Part shown: piece after piece, positions 46,136 to 55,133 of the stretch
Numbering within the stretch: the stretch's first letter is position 1
How the letters are laid out: each line of letters begins with the position of its first letter
Source of the DNA: Amphritea opalescens
GTDB lineage: Bacteria > Pseudomonadota > Gammaproteobacteria > Pseudomonadales > Balneatricaceae
Direction: 5' to 3'
DNA: 64,000 nt
Assembly (NCBI RefSeq): GCF_003957515.1
Contig: NZ_RQXW01000005.1
Location: 62,001 to 126,000, forward strand
The notes under the pieces: generated by a model
The model's input: only the letters and a program-made list of their open reading frames with translations
Database searches by the model: none
Told to the model about the DNA's origin: nothing
Position numbers and translations under genes: made by a program

Positions 46136-46441
46136 ATGAGCGCCGCTGAACTCGATGAGATGATAAAGGCGTTATCGCATCCGTTACGCCGAGATATTTT
46201 ACATTGGCTAAAACAACCTGAACTGTTTTTTGCTGATCAGGAACACCCGCTGAGTTTTGGTGTGTGTGCTGGGATGATTGACCGACAAGCGGGTGTATCC
46301 CAGTCAACAGTGTCGGCTCATCTGGCAACGTTACTGCGGGCTGGATTTATCAGCAGTAAAAAACTGGGGCAGTGGAATTTCTTTATGCGTAATGAGGCTG
46401 TGATTCAGCAGTTTATTGCGCGTCTAAACGAACAGCTTTAA
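46136..46441 (+). CDS. ArsR-family transcriptional regulator
   Basis: This 101-residue winged-helix repressor has the core ALSHPLRRDILHWL, then AGVSQSTVSAHLATLLRAGF as the recognition helix region and a wing (SSKKLGQWNFFMR). Two Cys-poor features argue against metal sensing; the single Cys is in FGVCAGMI. It is 24 bp upstream of an ene-reductase gene, so it probably senses an electrophile handled by that enzyme. Confidence 0.85.
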   Translation: MSAAELDEMIKALSHPLRRDILHWLKQPELFFADQEHPLSFGVCAGMIDRQAGVSQSTVSAHLATLLRAGFISSKKLGQWNFFMRNEAVIQQFIARLNEQL

Positions 46442-46465
46442 TAAACGTACCGATAGGAGACGTTA

Positions 46466-47518
46466 ATGCCTACTCTTTTTGACCCGATCACCTTGGGTGA
46501 TCTAACCCTTAAAAACCGTATTCTTATGTCACCATTAACCCGTTGCCGCGCCGATGAAGGTCGCGTGCCGAATGCGTTGATGGCTGAATATTACCGCCAA
46601 CGCAGTAGTGCTGGTTTGATTTTGTCGGAAGCGACGTCAGTCACGCCGATGGGGGTGGGTTACCCCGATACTCCGGGAATCTGGTCCGATGAGCAGGTAG
46701 CGGGTTGGCAGCTTGTCACCGATGCGGTTCATCAGGCGGGTGGGCGTATATTCCTGCAGTTGTGGCATGTGGGGCGTATCTCCGACCCACTGTATCTTGA
46801 TGGTGAGCGGCCGGTGGCCCCGAGTGCGGTTAAGCCTGCGGGCCATGTCAGCTTAGTTCGGCCGGTAAAAGATTATGTTGAGCCCCGAGCGATGACATTA
46901 GCAGAGATCGAAGGGGTTATCGGCGATTTCCGTCAAGGCGCGGTGAATGCTAAAGCCGCTGGTTTTGATGGTGTGCATATCCATGGTGCGAATGGTTATC
47001 TGTTGGACGAGTTTTTGCAGGACAGCACCAACCTGCGTGATGATCAGTATGGCGGTTCATTAGAAAACCGTGCCCGCTTAATGCTGGAGGTCACCGATGC
47101 CTGTATCGATGTTTGGGGTAAAGATCGGGTGGCGATGCATCTAGCACCACGAATGGATGCCCATAGTATGGGTGATTCCCAACCCAAAGAGACCTTTAGC
47201 TATGTGGCGACCGAGTTGGGTAAGCGCGGTATCGCCTTTATCTCTACCCGAGAGCGCGCCGCCGATGACAGCTTAACGCCGATGCTAAAAGAGTGTTTTG
47301 GTGGCCCTGTGATCGCCAATGAGAAGTTTACTAAGGCCTTAGCTAATCAGTGGCTAGCCGAGGGTAAGGCTGATGCCGTGGCTTTCGGTATCCCCTTTAT
47401 TGCTAATCCCGATCTGCCAAAACGGTTAGAGCTGGATGCCGAGCTTAATCCCGCCCGTCAGGAACTGTTTTACGCTCATGGGGCAGAGGGGTATACCGAT
47501 TACCCCCGCTTGAGTTAA
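46466..47518 (+). CDS. Old yellow enzyme (alkene reductase, NemA-like)
   Basis: This 350-residue FMN-dependent TIM-barrel ene-reductase has the start TLFDPITLGDLTLKNRILMSPLTRCRA, the flavin/substrate His-Gly pair FDGVHIHGANGYLLDEFLQD, and GGSLENRARL. It uses NADPH to reduce activated alkenes or nitro compounds. The ArsR regulator directly upstream suggests induction by electrophiles. A terminator follows. Confidence 0.93.
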   Translation: MPTLFDPITLGDLTLKNRILMSPLTRCRADEGRVPNALMAEYYRQRSSAGLILSEATSVTPMGVGYPDTPGIWSDEQVAGWQLVTDAVHQAGGRIFLQLWHVGRISDPLYLDGERPVAPSAVKPAGHVSLVRPVKDYVEPRAMTLAEIEGVIGDFRQGAVNAKAAGFDGVHIHGANGYLLDEFLQDSTNLRDDQYGGSLENRARLMLEVTDACIDVWGKDRVAMHLAPRMDAHSMGDSQPKETFSYVATELGKRGIAFISTRERAADDSLTPMLKECFGGPVIANEKFTKALANQWLAEGKADAVAFGIPFIANPDLPKRLELDAELNPARQELFYAHGAEGYTDYPRLS

Positions 47519-47552
47519 CGACAGCGATAACGACTGCTGATGAATCTCTACT

Positions 47553-47577
47553 AAAGCCTGCTTATGCAGGCTTTTTG
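47553..47577 (+). terminator. Rho-independent terminator of the arsR-oye unit
   Basis: AAAGCCTGC/GCAGGCTTT with loop ttat, followed by T residues. Confidence 0.85.
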
Positions 47578-47771
47578 CTTTCTGGCAATGGGCTCTGCGA
47601 GTAGCCTGTTTTAAGTTGTCTAGTTTCGCAGAGGTTTTCGGTTATATCGGGCTGAATGGGTCTGAAAAAGATCGTTGATGGGGATACAATATGCGCCCGC
47701 AGTCATTCCCGATACGGTTAGGCGTAAAGGGTGTGCCATCGTGAATTCAAGAGTAAAGCTGACAAGATAAT

Positions 47772-48425
47772 ATGGATACGAATATTTTAATGACGATCGA
47801 GTGGTTGCAGTTGTTGGGTAGTACGCCGCTGGAAATACTGGCTACTGTCAGCGCGATTCTGGGGGTGCTGCTGATCGCTCGGCAAAATATTCTCGGTTGG
47901 CCGTTAGGCATTCTATGGGCGTCAATTTCCGCTTGGCTAGCGATCACCGAGTGGCAGTTAGTATCGGACGGTATTCTCTATCTGTCTTATATACCGATTC
48001 AACTCTACTGCTGGTGGGTTTGGCTAAAGGGCGGCGCCATTCAATCACAGCCTTTTGTGCCACAGTGGTTGTCGCAGCAACGGCAACTGTTATTGGTGCT
48101 GGCGGTCGTTATCTGTATTGCTGCATGGGGGCAGGGCATCAGGGCGTTGGCAGCAAATGTCAGCTGGATTCCGCAGCCTTCATTGTTATGGCTTGATTCC
48201 ATTACTACTGTATTAAGTTTTTTTGCGCAGTTTTTACAGGCCCGCAAACGGATGGAAAATTGGTTAGGTTGGGTGATCGTGAATGTGTTGGGTATCTATA
48301 TTTACTGGCTTAAAGATGCGCCGATCTACTCCGTGCAATATGCCATCTTCCTCCTGTTGGGACTCTATGGTTGGTTTCAGTGGCAGCGATCGATTAAACA
48401 GAACGCAGATGCGAAGAGTCAGTGA
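47772..48425 (+). CDS. pnuC: PnuC-family vitamin precursor transporter
   Basis: This 217-residue membrane protein has about seven helices with PnuC motifs WPLGILWASISAWLAI, YIPIQLYCWWVW and the C-terminal YWLKDAPIYSVQYAIFLLLG. PnuC carries nicotinamide riboside; close relatives carry thiamine (PnuT) or riboflavin. The next gene, a NadR-like kinase overlapping by 4 bp, points to nicotinamide riboside. I looked for a TPP or other riboswitch upstream (47520-47771) and found none. Confidence 0.87.
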   Translation: MDTNILMTIEWLQLLGSTPLEILATVSAILGVLLIARQNILGWPLGILWASISAWLAITEWQLVSDGILYLSYIPIQLYCWWVWLKGGAIQSQPFVPQWLSQQRQLLLVLAVVICIAAWGQGIRALAANVSWIPQPSLLWLDSITTVLSFFAQFLQARKRMENWLGWVIVNVLGIYIYWLKDAPIYSVQYAIFLLLGLYGWFQWQRSIKQNADAKSQ

Positions 48426-48946
48426 TCATGCGTATTGTGCTGACCGGTGCGGAATCGTCGGGTAAAAGTACCCTAGCCGAGCAGCTTAGCTTGGTGTTGA
48501 ATATCCCCTTTGCTCCCGAGTATGCGCGGATTTATCTTGAGCAAAATGGTCCGGATTACGATCTAGCGCAGTTAACTCATTTGAGTGTGTTACATCAGGC
48601 TTATCAACAAACTCAGGTGCCGCTCGAAGCGCCGCTGGGTATTTACGATACCGATTTGATCAATTATAAAATCTGGGCCGAGGTGGTGTTTGGCGTTTGC
48701 CCTAGGCAGATTAGGGAAGCGGCGGCGCAGGAATCAGATCATGTGTACCTACTGTGCAACCCCGACCTTCCCTGGGAGCCAGACCCTCTGCGAGAAAACC
48801 CCCGTGCGGATGAGCGCGAGTGGCTTTACCAGCGTCATTTGAGTGAAATACAGCGACTCAATCGACGTTATGAGGTTGTTGAGGGAGTGGGTGAGCAGCG
48901 TTTGATCAATGCACAGGCGGCATTTGAACAGCTGCTTTTGGGTTAG
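48422..48946 (+). CDS. NadR-type ribosylnicotinamide kinase (AAA ATPase)
   Basis: This 174-residue P-loop protein resembles the kinase domain of NadR. Walker A is GAESSGKST (9-17), followed by PEYARIYLEQNG, YDTDLINYKIWAEVVFG and PDLPWEPDPLRENPRADERE. It likely phosphorylates the nicotinamide riboside brought in by PnuC, trapping it in the cell. The NMN adenylyltransferase and DNA-binding parts of full NadR are absent. Start ATG at 48422 overlaps pnuC; a second ATG (48428) is possible. Confidence 0.82.
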   Translation: MIMRIVLTGAESSGKSTLAEQLSLVLNIPFAPEYARIYLEQNGPDYDLAQLTHLSVLHQAYQQTQVPLEAPLGIYDTDLINYKIWAEVVFGVCPRQIREAAAQESDHVYLLCNPDLPWEPDPLRENPRADEREWLYQRHLSEIQRLNRRYEVVEGVGEQRLINAQAAFEQLLLG

Positions 48947-49096
48947 CCGGGCTGTTAATCCTGCTCAGTAAGCGCCATAAAGATAGCTTGCTGTACAACG
49001 AAATATTCGTGTTGTACTCTTTCGGCCACAAATCGGTTAGGATGGAAAATCTATTCTGAAGTACTCACTCTCGACCGCGTTAATAGAAGGCGATTA

Positions 49097-50818
49097 ATGA
49101 TCTGCATCCGCTCCCATGCCGTTATTTCATTCCTGTTGATTTTGTGTGTTTGTCTGTTTTCTCGCGCGTCTTTCGCCACGAACCAAGCTCAAATCCCCAC
49201 CCAGATTATTAGCAACGATACGGTCAAACTTGAGTCGTTCAGAATGGGCTATTTTGTTGATAAAACGGAAGCCATGACGTTTGCAGATGTGCAACCGCAA
49301 ACCTTTATACCCTCGGCCAATGGGTTATCTTTAGGCACGACGTCGAAGGTGACTTGGGTAAAGATCGAACTAGAAAATGCTAATACCTCGCCGATTAAGG
49401 TTTACCTTCACCACCCGTATGCCTATCACAACAGTAAGGTTGAGCTTTATGAAGTGGTCGATGGCCAGTTAACGCGGGCCCGTTTGCTGGATATGGATGA
49501 TAAAACAACGTTGCAGTGGATGTATCGTGGTAGCGCGGTGTTTGATATTGAGCTGCAGGGGTGGCAACATAAGACGCTGTTTGTCAAAAGCCAAGCGTTT
49601 TCTCATCAATGGTTTAAGCTGAACCTTTACGATGAAAATCAATCCAAACGGGCGCTGCTAGGTCTGTATACTGATATTGCGCTCCTAGTTGGGATGATAC
49701 TGGCGCTCATTATCTATAACTTTTTGCTGTTCTTCTCTTCGCGGTTAAGAGAACACTTTTTCTATGCCTGTTATCTGGTTTCAGGCGGCTTTTGGATAGC
49801 CCTTTCTTATGGCTTGCTGGCCGATCTGTTTGATGTCTATGGCAGTATTACGCTGAAGTGGCATCTATCGTTAGTGTCTATGCCGATTTTTATCTTGCTG
49901 TTTATGATCAATATTTTTGAAACCAAGAAAAAATACCCCGTTGAACATTGGGCGTTGCTCTCCATTCTGACATTGTTAATCGGTGAGTTTATCTATGGTT
50001 TATTTGATATTGTCACCGCACTAAAGTATTCCAGTACACTCGCCGCGATCATGATGCTCGTGACGCTATGTGTGACCCTGTCGATGCTAGTGCGTAAGCA
50101 ATCTATCGCTTTATTCTTTCTGTTGGGACATGGCCTATTTATCGGTTTTAGTGGCTTAGCCGTTTTGTTTTATAAGGGTAAAGTCCCCTTTAATTATGTT
50201 AATAGCCACGGGGTAGGTATTGGCATCGTGCTTGAAGCATTGGTGTTGGCGCTGATCATTGCCTACCGTATTCGCTCCTTGGAAAGTTTAAAAGCGAGCC
50301 AAGCGGACCTTCAGCTATTAGCTTCAACAGACCCCTTAACACAGCTGTTTAACCGTCGTCATTTTAGTCTTGCCGCGAACCAACTATTAGAGCAGGCGGC
50401 ACAAGCACAGCAGCCAGTCTCCATCGCTATGATTGATATCGACCATTTTAAGGTTATTAATGATACCTATGGGCATGCACTCGGTGATAAATCCATTAAA
50501 CAGGTTGCCGATGTTATTCGCTCCCAGTGTCGCCACGAAGATCTACTGGCTCGTTATGGTGGCGAAGAGTTTGTGATTATGATGCCAGATACCTTTGGGC
50601 AAGAGGGCTTTTCACTATCTGAACGCATCCGCCAGACAATCGAAACCATGACCTTGAAAATAGGTCGCGAGCAGTCGGTCAGCTTTACCATCAGTGTGGG
50701 TATTGCCGAAGTTGACGCTGCAGACCCGGATCTACACGACGCCATTAACCGAGCGGATAAAGCGCTCTATCAAGCGAAGAATAACGGTCGTAATCAGTCG
50801 CAGTTGTTTACGGAGTAA
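49097..50818 (+). CDS. 7TMR-DISM sensor diguanylate cyclase (copy 1)
   Basis: This 573-residue membrane protein has a signal peptide (ISFLLILCVCLFSRASFA), a periplasmic 7TMR-DISM extracellular domain (about 30-180), seven membrane helices (about 195-395) and a C-terminal GGDEF domain (about 415-570). The active loop is GGEEF at 488-492, and the RxxD inhibitory site (RHED) lies five residues before it, so cyclic di-GMP synthesis with product inhibition is expected. A close paralogue follows 214 bp downstream, together with a similar upstream sequence (atcggttaggat). Confidence 0.93.
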   Translation: MICIRSHAVISFLLILCVCLFSRASFATNQAQIPTQIISNDTVKLESFRMGYFVDKTEAMTFADVQPQTFIPSANGLSLGTTSKVTWVKIELENANTSPIKVYLHHPYAYHNSKVELYEVVDGQLTRARLLDMDDKTTLQWMYRGSAVFDIELQGWQHKTLFVKSQAFSHQWFKLNLYDENQSKRALLGLYTDIALLVGMILALIIYNFLLFFSSRLREHFFYACYLVSGGFWIALSYGLLADLFDVYGSITLKWHLSLVSMPIFILLFMINIFETKKKYPVEHWALLSILTLLIGEFIYGLFDIVTALKYSSTLAAIMMLVTLCVTLSMLVRKQSIALFFLLGHGLFIGFSGLAVLFYKGKVPFNYVNSHGVGIGIVLEALVLALIIAYRIRSLESLKASQADLQLLASTDPLTQLFNRRHFSLAANQLLEQAAQAQQPVSIAMIDIDHFKVINDTYGHALGDKSIKQVADVIRSQCRHEDLLARYGGEEFVIMMPDTFGQEGFSLSERIRQTIETMTLKIGREQSVSFTISVGIAEVDAADPDLHDAINRADKALYQAKNNGRNQSQLFTE

Positions 50819-51032
50819 GGTGGGTCGTTGGTGCTTCAACGACTGGATTGCTGTTGAATACGTGGGTCCGGCTTATGATGTCAGCTAAGTGAGTGTTCAA
50901 GGCTGAGCATCTCTTAGGTTAATGGTTCTAAAGCCATGCGGAGCCATTGTTATACTCTTTTATTGAGCAATCGGTTAGGATAGATAACATATTATCAAGT
51001 ATGTTCTATTCATCCGTCATAGAAGATGGCTA

Positions 51033-52739
51033 ATGACCTGTATTCGCCCCTATTTATTGATGCTTGTGTTGTTATCGCTAAGCGGGTTATTTTCTGCGGT
51101 GAGTTGGGCTGCGGTACCTGTGCAGGTGATTCAGGGAAGTGGCGTTAAGCTTGAACAGTTTCAGATGGGGTATTTTGTTGACGAAACACAGCAGATGACC
51201 TTTGATGAAGTTTTGCAGCAGACCTTTAAGATATCAAAAAACAGTATTTCATTAGGTACCCATGCGAAAACCACTTGGGTGAAAATCGAAGTAGAAAACA
51301 GCAACGCTACCCCCTTTGAACTTTACCTCCACCACCCTTATGCCTACCACAACCGTGCGATCGAACTTTATGAAGTCGTCGATGGTAGGTTGACCCGCGA
51401 ACGGGTGCTGGATACGGATGATAAAAATACGCTGCAGTGGATGTATCGCGGTAGCGCCGTGTTTGATATCGCGTTACAGCCCCATCAGCGCAAAACATTG
51501 CTAGTCAAAAGCATCGCCTATTCGCATCAATGGTTCGCGCTTAATCTGTATGATGCCGACCAATCCAAAAGAGTCTTATTGAGCCAAAGTACCGATATTT
51601 CATTGCTTGTCGGTATGTTGCTTGCTCTGATTATTTATAACCTCTTGTTGTTTTTATCATCCCGTTTAAAAGAGCACCTTTATTACGCCTGTTACCTAAT
51701 TTGTGGCGGGTATTGGATCGCGCTCTCATATGGTTTGATCGCCGATGTTTTTGAGGTATATGGCGCTACCGCTTTTCATGGCCACTTGGCCTTAGGCGGC
51801 ATACCGATCTTTCTATTGTTATTCATGATGACAACGTTCGAGACGAAGCGAAAGTACCCTATAGAGCACAAGGCGCTACTCTGGACCCTTATTATATTGG
51901 TGGGTGATACTCTCTACGGTTTATTTGATATTGTCAGTGCGCTGCAGGATTCAACCACCTTTGCTGCCCTCATGATGGTAGTCACCTTGTCGGTCTCTGT
52001 ATCGATGCTGATTCGTAAACATCCTGTTGCCTTGTACTTTTTATTAGGCCATGGACTCTTTGTTATTTTTAGCGTGCTAGCGGTGTTGTTTTATAAAGGT
52101 GAAGTGGAATTTAACTATATTAATACCCACGGTGTTGGTATCGGTATTATGCTGGAGGCCTTGATGCTTTCACTGATTATCGCCTACCGTATTCGCTCGC
52201 TTGAAAGTATGAAAGCAACCCAACTCGACCTGCAACTGTTGGCCTCAACCGATCCCTTAACACAGCTGCTTAACCGTCGCTCCTTTAATACGGCTGCGAG
52301 CAAACTGTTAGAGCAAGCCGTCCAAACAGGGCAGCCGACGTCTGTGGTGATTATCGATATCGATGACTTTAAACGGATTAATGATAGCTACGGTCATGCT
52401 GTGGGTGATAAAGCGATTAAACAGCTCACCGATGTGATTAGATCGCACTGTCGTTGCGAAGATGTGCTAGCGCGATATGGCGGTGATGAATTGGTGATTT
52501 TGATGCCGAATACCTTGCAAAAAGAGGGGTATATCGTCGCTGAACGTATACGACAGACTTTGGAGCATACGGCTATTAAGGTGGACCCCGGTGAATCGGT
52601 TTACATGACCATTAGCATTGGTATTACGGAGGTTGAAGAAAATCGACGGGATGTCCAAGAGGCCATTAGTCGAGCCGACAAAGCGCTCTATCAAGCGAAG
52701 AATAATGGTCGTAATCAGTCGCAGTTGTTTACTGAGTAA
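51033..52739 (+). CDS. 7TMR-DISM sensor diguanylate cyclase (copy 2)
   Basis: This 568-residue paralogue of the preceding gene has the same layout throughout: signal peptide, DISM sensor, seven helices and GGDEF domain. Identity is high in membrane helices and the last 30 residues (ADKALYQAKNNGRNQSQLFT is shared). The active loop reads GGDEL (483-487) instead of GG(D/E)EF, and the RxxD site (RCED) is kept. The Phe-to-Leu change may be tolerated. Most divergence is in the sensor domain, which suggests different ligands. Confidence 0.92.
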   Translation: MTCIRPYLLMLVLLSLSGLFSAVSWAAVPVQVIQGSGVKLEQFQMGYFVDETQQMTFDEVLQQTFKISKNSISLGTHAKTTWVKIEVENSNATPFELYLHHPYAYHNRAIELYEVVDGRLTRERVLDTDDKNTLQWMYRGSAVFDIALQPHQRKTLLVKSIAYSHQWFALNLYDADQSKRVLLSQSTDISLLVGMLLALIIYNLLLFLSSRLKEHLYYACYLICGGYWIALSYGLIADVFEVYGATAFHGHLALGGIPIFLLLFMMTTFETKRKYPIEHKALLWTLIILVGDTLYGLFDIVSALQDSTTFAALMMVVTLSVSVSMLIRKHPVALYFLLGHGLFVIFSVLAVLFYKGEVEFNYINTHGVGIGIMLEALMLSLIIAYRIRSLESMKATQLDLQLLASTDPLTQLLNRRSFNTAASKLLEQAVQTGQPTSVVIIDIDDFKRINDSYGHAVGDKAIKQLTDVIRSHCRCEDVLARYGGDELVILMPNTLQKEGYIVAERIRQTLEHTAIKVDPGESVYMTISIGITEVEENRRDVQEAISRADKALYQAKNNGRNQSQLFTE

Positions 52740-52841
52740 GACCGCTCGTTGGCGCTTTAATGGGCTGATTATCGTCCTGACTGCTCAATAAGCGGAAGCT
52801 TCTTCTTATGTAGGCTGGTTTTATAAAGCTGTTTTTTATAA

Positions 52842-52890
52842 AGGCATTTATATAGAGGCATTTATATAGGAGCATTTATATAGGAGCATA
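52842..52890. repeat. Degenerate tandem repeat, 14-15 bp period
   Basis: ggcatttatataga (52842), ggcatttatatagg (52857), agcatttatatagg (52871) and a partial copy at 52885. It lies between the diguanylate cyclase and PEBP-like genes. Confidence 0.7.
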
Positions 52891-52960
52891 GGCGCCGAGC
52901 GGTTAGTCGATAAGGGGCGCTGAGATCGCCCCAGCTCCCCGTGTGTTACAATCCATCCGC

Positions 52961-53464
52961 TTAGTATTTGCCCATTTCTAATACCGTTGTTGCGGTGACT
53001 TTATCATCCTGCATCGCTTTGACCGTGACGTAATACGCATGACCCTTACCGCCAGAGCAGGGCGGCATGTAGGCTCCGGCTTTATCCCAGCCAGGGCTGC
53101 GATGTGCTTCAATGCTTTTAAATCCTTCAGGCAGGTCAAATGAATGCCCCGCGACGGAGGGGATAGTCACTTCGCGCTCGCTGCCATTAAACATAAACTG
53201 CATTCGCCCATGTCCACCGTTATCCATTTTTTTAGAATCACGGTCGCTGTATTCCAGCACGATGGCATGGGTGCCTGATGGAAGATCACTGACGATCAGT
53301 GCTGGTGTTGCGGGGTTATGCCCACCAAATTTCTGACATTGCTGTCCGGTCGGTACTTGGTTGCCGTCCCACGCCGTATCAGCAAACTTTGCATCAAGGG
53401 CAAATGCATGAGTACTAACGACGGTCGCCACGATCAGTGGTATAAAAAGCGTACTTTTCATCAT
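52961..53464 (-). CDS. Periplasmic PEBP-like (YbhB/YbcL-type) protein
   Basis: This 167-residue exported protein has a signal peptide (STLFIPLIVATVVSTHAFA). The pattern CQKFGGHNPATPALIVSDLP, SDRDSKKMDNGGHG and CSGGKGHAYYVTVKA resembles the phosphatidylethanolamine-binding protein superfamily, where the GxGxHxYxxxV segment forms part of the ligand pocket. The function is unknown. Two Cys residues could form a disulfide. It is monocistronic. Confidence 0.7.
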   Translation of the reverse strand: MMKSTLFIPLIVATVVSTHAFALDAKFADTAWDGNQVPTGQQCQKFGGHNPATPALIVSDLPSGTHAIVLEYSDRDSKKMDNGGHGRMQFMFNGSEREVTIPSVAGHSFDLPEGFKSIEAHRSPGWDKAGAYMPPCSGGKGHAYYVTVKAMQDDKVTATTVLEMGKY

Positions 53465-53728
53465 GATAATCCTTCCTATAGCCTGTGATTTTTAGTGCAT
53501 AACTGAAGTGAATACTATGCCATGAAACTATTTTTGTCGTCCCGATCAATGCTGTTAAGGTAATTTCTCGAAAAGTAATCGGATGAGGAATGGCTGGCTA
53601 GATATCGATTCAGCGTTGGATTCGGTTGGGGATGGGGAAGAGAAAGAGTGGTAAACAATGAGGGTGTCGAGATGGGCGAATGACGCTAATGCTAGCGTTG
53701 TCTTGAAACGGGTGGTGGGCATAGATAA

Positions 53729-53766
53729 AAAAAACCTGACGTCGGATGCCGAGGTCAGGTTTTTTT
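53729..53766. terminator. Bidirectional rho-independent terminator
   Basis: AAAAAACCTGAC pairs perfectly with GTCAGGTTTTTT around a GC-rich loop, with T and A runs on both ends. It is placed downstream of the aminotransferase gene read from the right. Confidence 0.85.
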
Positions 53767-53802
53767 ATTCAGCACTCAAACCACATGGTGGATTGGGTGC
53801 TG

Positions 53803-53858
53803 GGCTTACTAAGAAAACTTACTAATAGCGCTTACTAATAGCGCTTACTAACAGATCG
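53803..53858. repeat. Degenerate tandem repeat, 13 bp period
   Basis: cttactaatagcg recurs at 53818 and 53831, with cttactaacag at 53844 and a weaker copy at 53804 (cttactaagaaaa). It ends 20 bp from the aminotransferase stop codon. Confidence 0.65.
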
Positions 53859-53878
53859 ACTAGCAGCGCTAGCCGAGC

Positions 53879-54742
53879 TTAGTAGTCGAACTTAGCAGCG
53901 GTGTAGATGTTGAAAGCTTTTTCCCAGATTTCGCCAACTTCACCATTACCGACAGGCTTGCCGTCTAGTTTAGTGACCGGAGCGATCTCTTTAGATGAGC
54001 TGGTTACCCAAACTTCGTCAGCATTACGGACTTCATCCATGGTAACGGTACGTTCTTCTAGTTTCAGAGAACCGTCCGCTTTGATGCTGTCGATGATGAT
54101 GCGACGGGTAATACCCGGTAGGATCTGGTTGTCCTGAATAGGGGTGCTAATAACGCCATCTTTAACGATGAATGCGTTACATGAACTACCTTCAGTCAGT
54201 TCGCCTTTGGCATTGTAAAGCAGTGCTTCGTCATTGCCGCTTGAGTGGCCTTCCTGATAGTGAATAACGTTACCCAGCAGTGCGGTAGACTTGATGTGGC
54301 AACGCTGCCAGCGCAGGTCTTCAGTGCTGATCAAGCTGTACTGATGCACTTTAGTGCGATCAGCAGGTTCAGGTGACTTGATACCGAAGGCAAAACAGAA
54401 AATAGTTGGTTCAACATTTTCTGGGTAAGCGTGGTTACGCTTGGTATCAGTACCACGGGAAATGTGTACGTAAACACCCAGATTTTCACCGAGGTCGCTG
54501 TTTTTAGCGATCAGATCATCAAGCAGTGTTTTCCACTCGTCAGCAGTATGGCTGTTTTTGATCTCGATGATAGATAAGCCGTTGATCATACGGTTGATAT
54601 GAGGCATCAGGCCTACAGATTTACCGTTGTAGTATGGAATAACTTCGTAGATACCGTCGCCAAATAGGAAACCGCGGTCGAGTGGAGAGATGCGGGCTTC
54701 TTCTAGCGGCAAGTATTCGCCATTCAGGTAAGCAATGCTCAT
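53879..54742 (-). CDS. dat: D-amino-acid aminotransferase (class IV)
   Basis: This 287-residue fold-type IV PLP enzyme starts at the ATG 54742 (MSIAYLNGEYLPLEEARIS); 27 upstream codons are not family-like. Lys151 in RCHIKSTALLGNVIHYQE is the PLP lysine. GFLFGDGIYEVIPYYNGK and EGSSCNAFIV, then PGITRRIIID, mark the DAAT/BCAT class IV group. GVYVHISRGTDTKRNHA with RG-x-D-x-R fits D-amino-acid aminotransferases. It moves amino groups between D-alanine or D-glutamate and 2-oxo acids. The 5-oxoproline/D-glutamate operon at 58.6-62.7 kb may connect to it. Confidence 0.85.
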   Translation of the reverse strand: MSIAYLNGEYLPLEEARISPLDRGFLFGDGIYEVIPYYNGKSVGLMPHINRMINGLSIIEIKNSHTADEWKTLLDDLIAKNSDLGENLGVYVHISRGTDTKRNHAYPENVEPTIFCFAFGIKSPEPADRTKVHQYSLISTEDLRWQRCHIKSTALLGNVIHYQEGHSSGNDEALLYNAKGELTEGSSCNAFIVKDGVISTPIQDNQILPGITRRIIIDSIKADGSLKLEERTVTMDEVRNADEVWVTSSSKEIAPVTKLDGKPVGNGEVGEIWEKAFNIYTAAKFDY

Positions 54743-55133
54743 ATTAACCTTCCTTAAACGTATTAGGGACCATGCGTAACAGGCAGCCAGAGATGATACT
54801 CGGGCGCTATAACCATATTGCATGTTCCAGAGTTATTTGACACTGAGTTGCTGAGTAATTTTGATCGTTAAAGCGATCGGAGAACAGCTTCTGGGTCTCG
54901 TGACTGTACAGTCAATCACGCTCTGCTTGTGGCGTTGAGCGAAAGATAAACTGCAAACTGACTTTTTGGGTTGCACCCAGTTTCTTAGAAAAGAGGAATA
55001 GTTGCAATAGCTGGAAAAAGATAAGAAAAATAATCTGTTTATATTGGTTATTTAGCTGAATTTTTTTAAAAATCATCCGAATCGGGATGAAAATACTGTT
55101 GTTTTTCGACTTGAAGGCCGATGGCTAGGTTGT
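54743..55133. other. Gene-free region between dat and the LysR gene
   Basis: About 390 bp. It holds the perfect palindrome TGACTGTACAGTCA (54901-54914), a GATCG/CGATC inverted repeat (54861-54876) and a small GGGT/ACCC hairpin with T runs at 54960-54982 (read on the minus strand, a possible terminator of the LysR gene). The palindrome could be an operator for dat. Confidence 0.5.

Noticed and set aside
47640-47771. TPP or NAD-type riboswitch upstream of pnuC
   Set aside because: A gggtctgaaaaag stretch recalls the THI box, but the second conserved element and pairing arms are missing.
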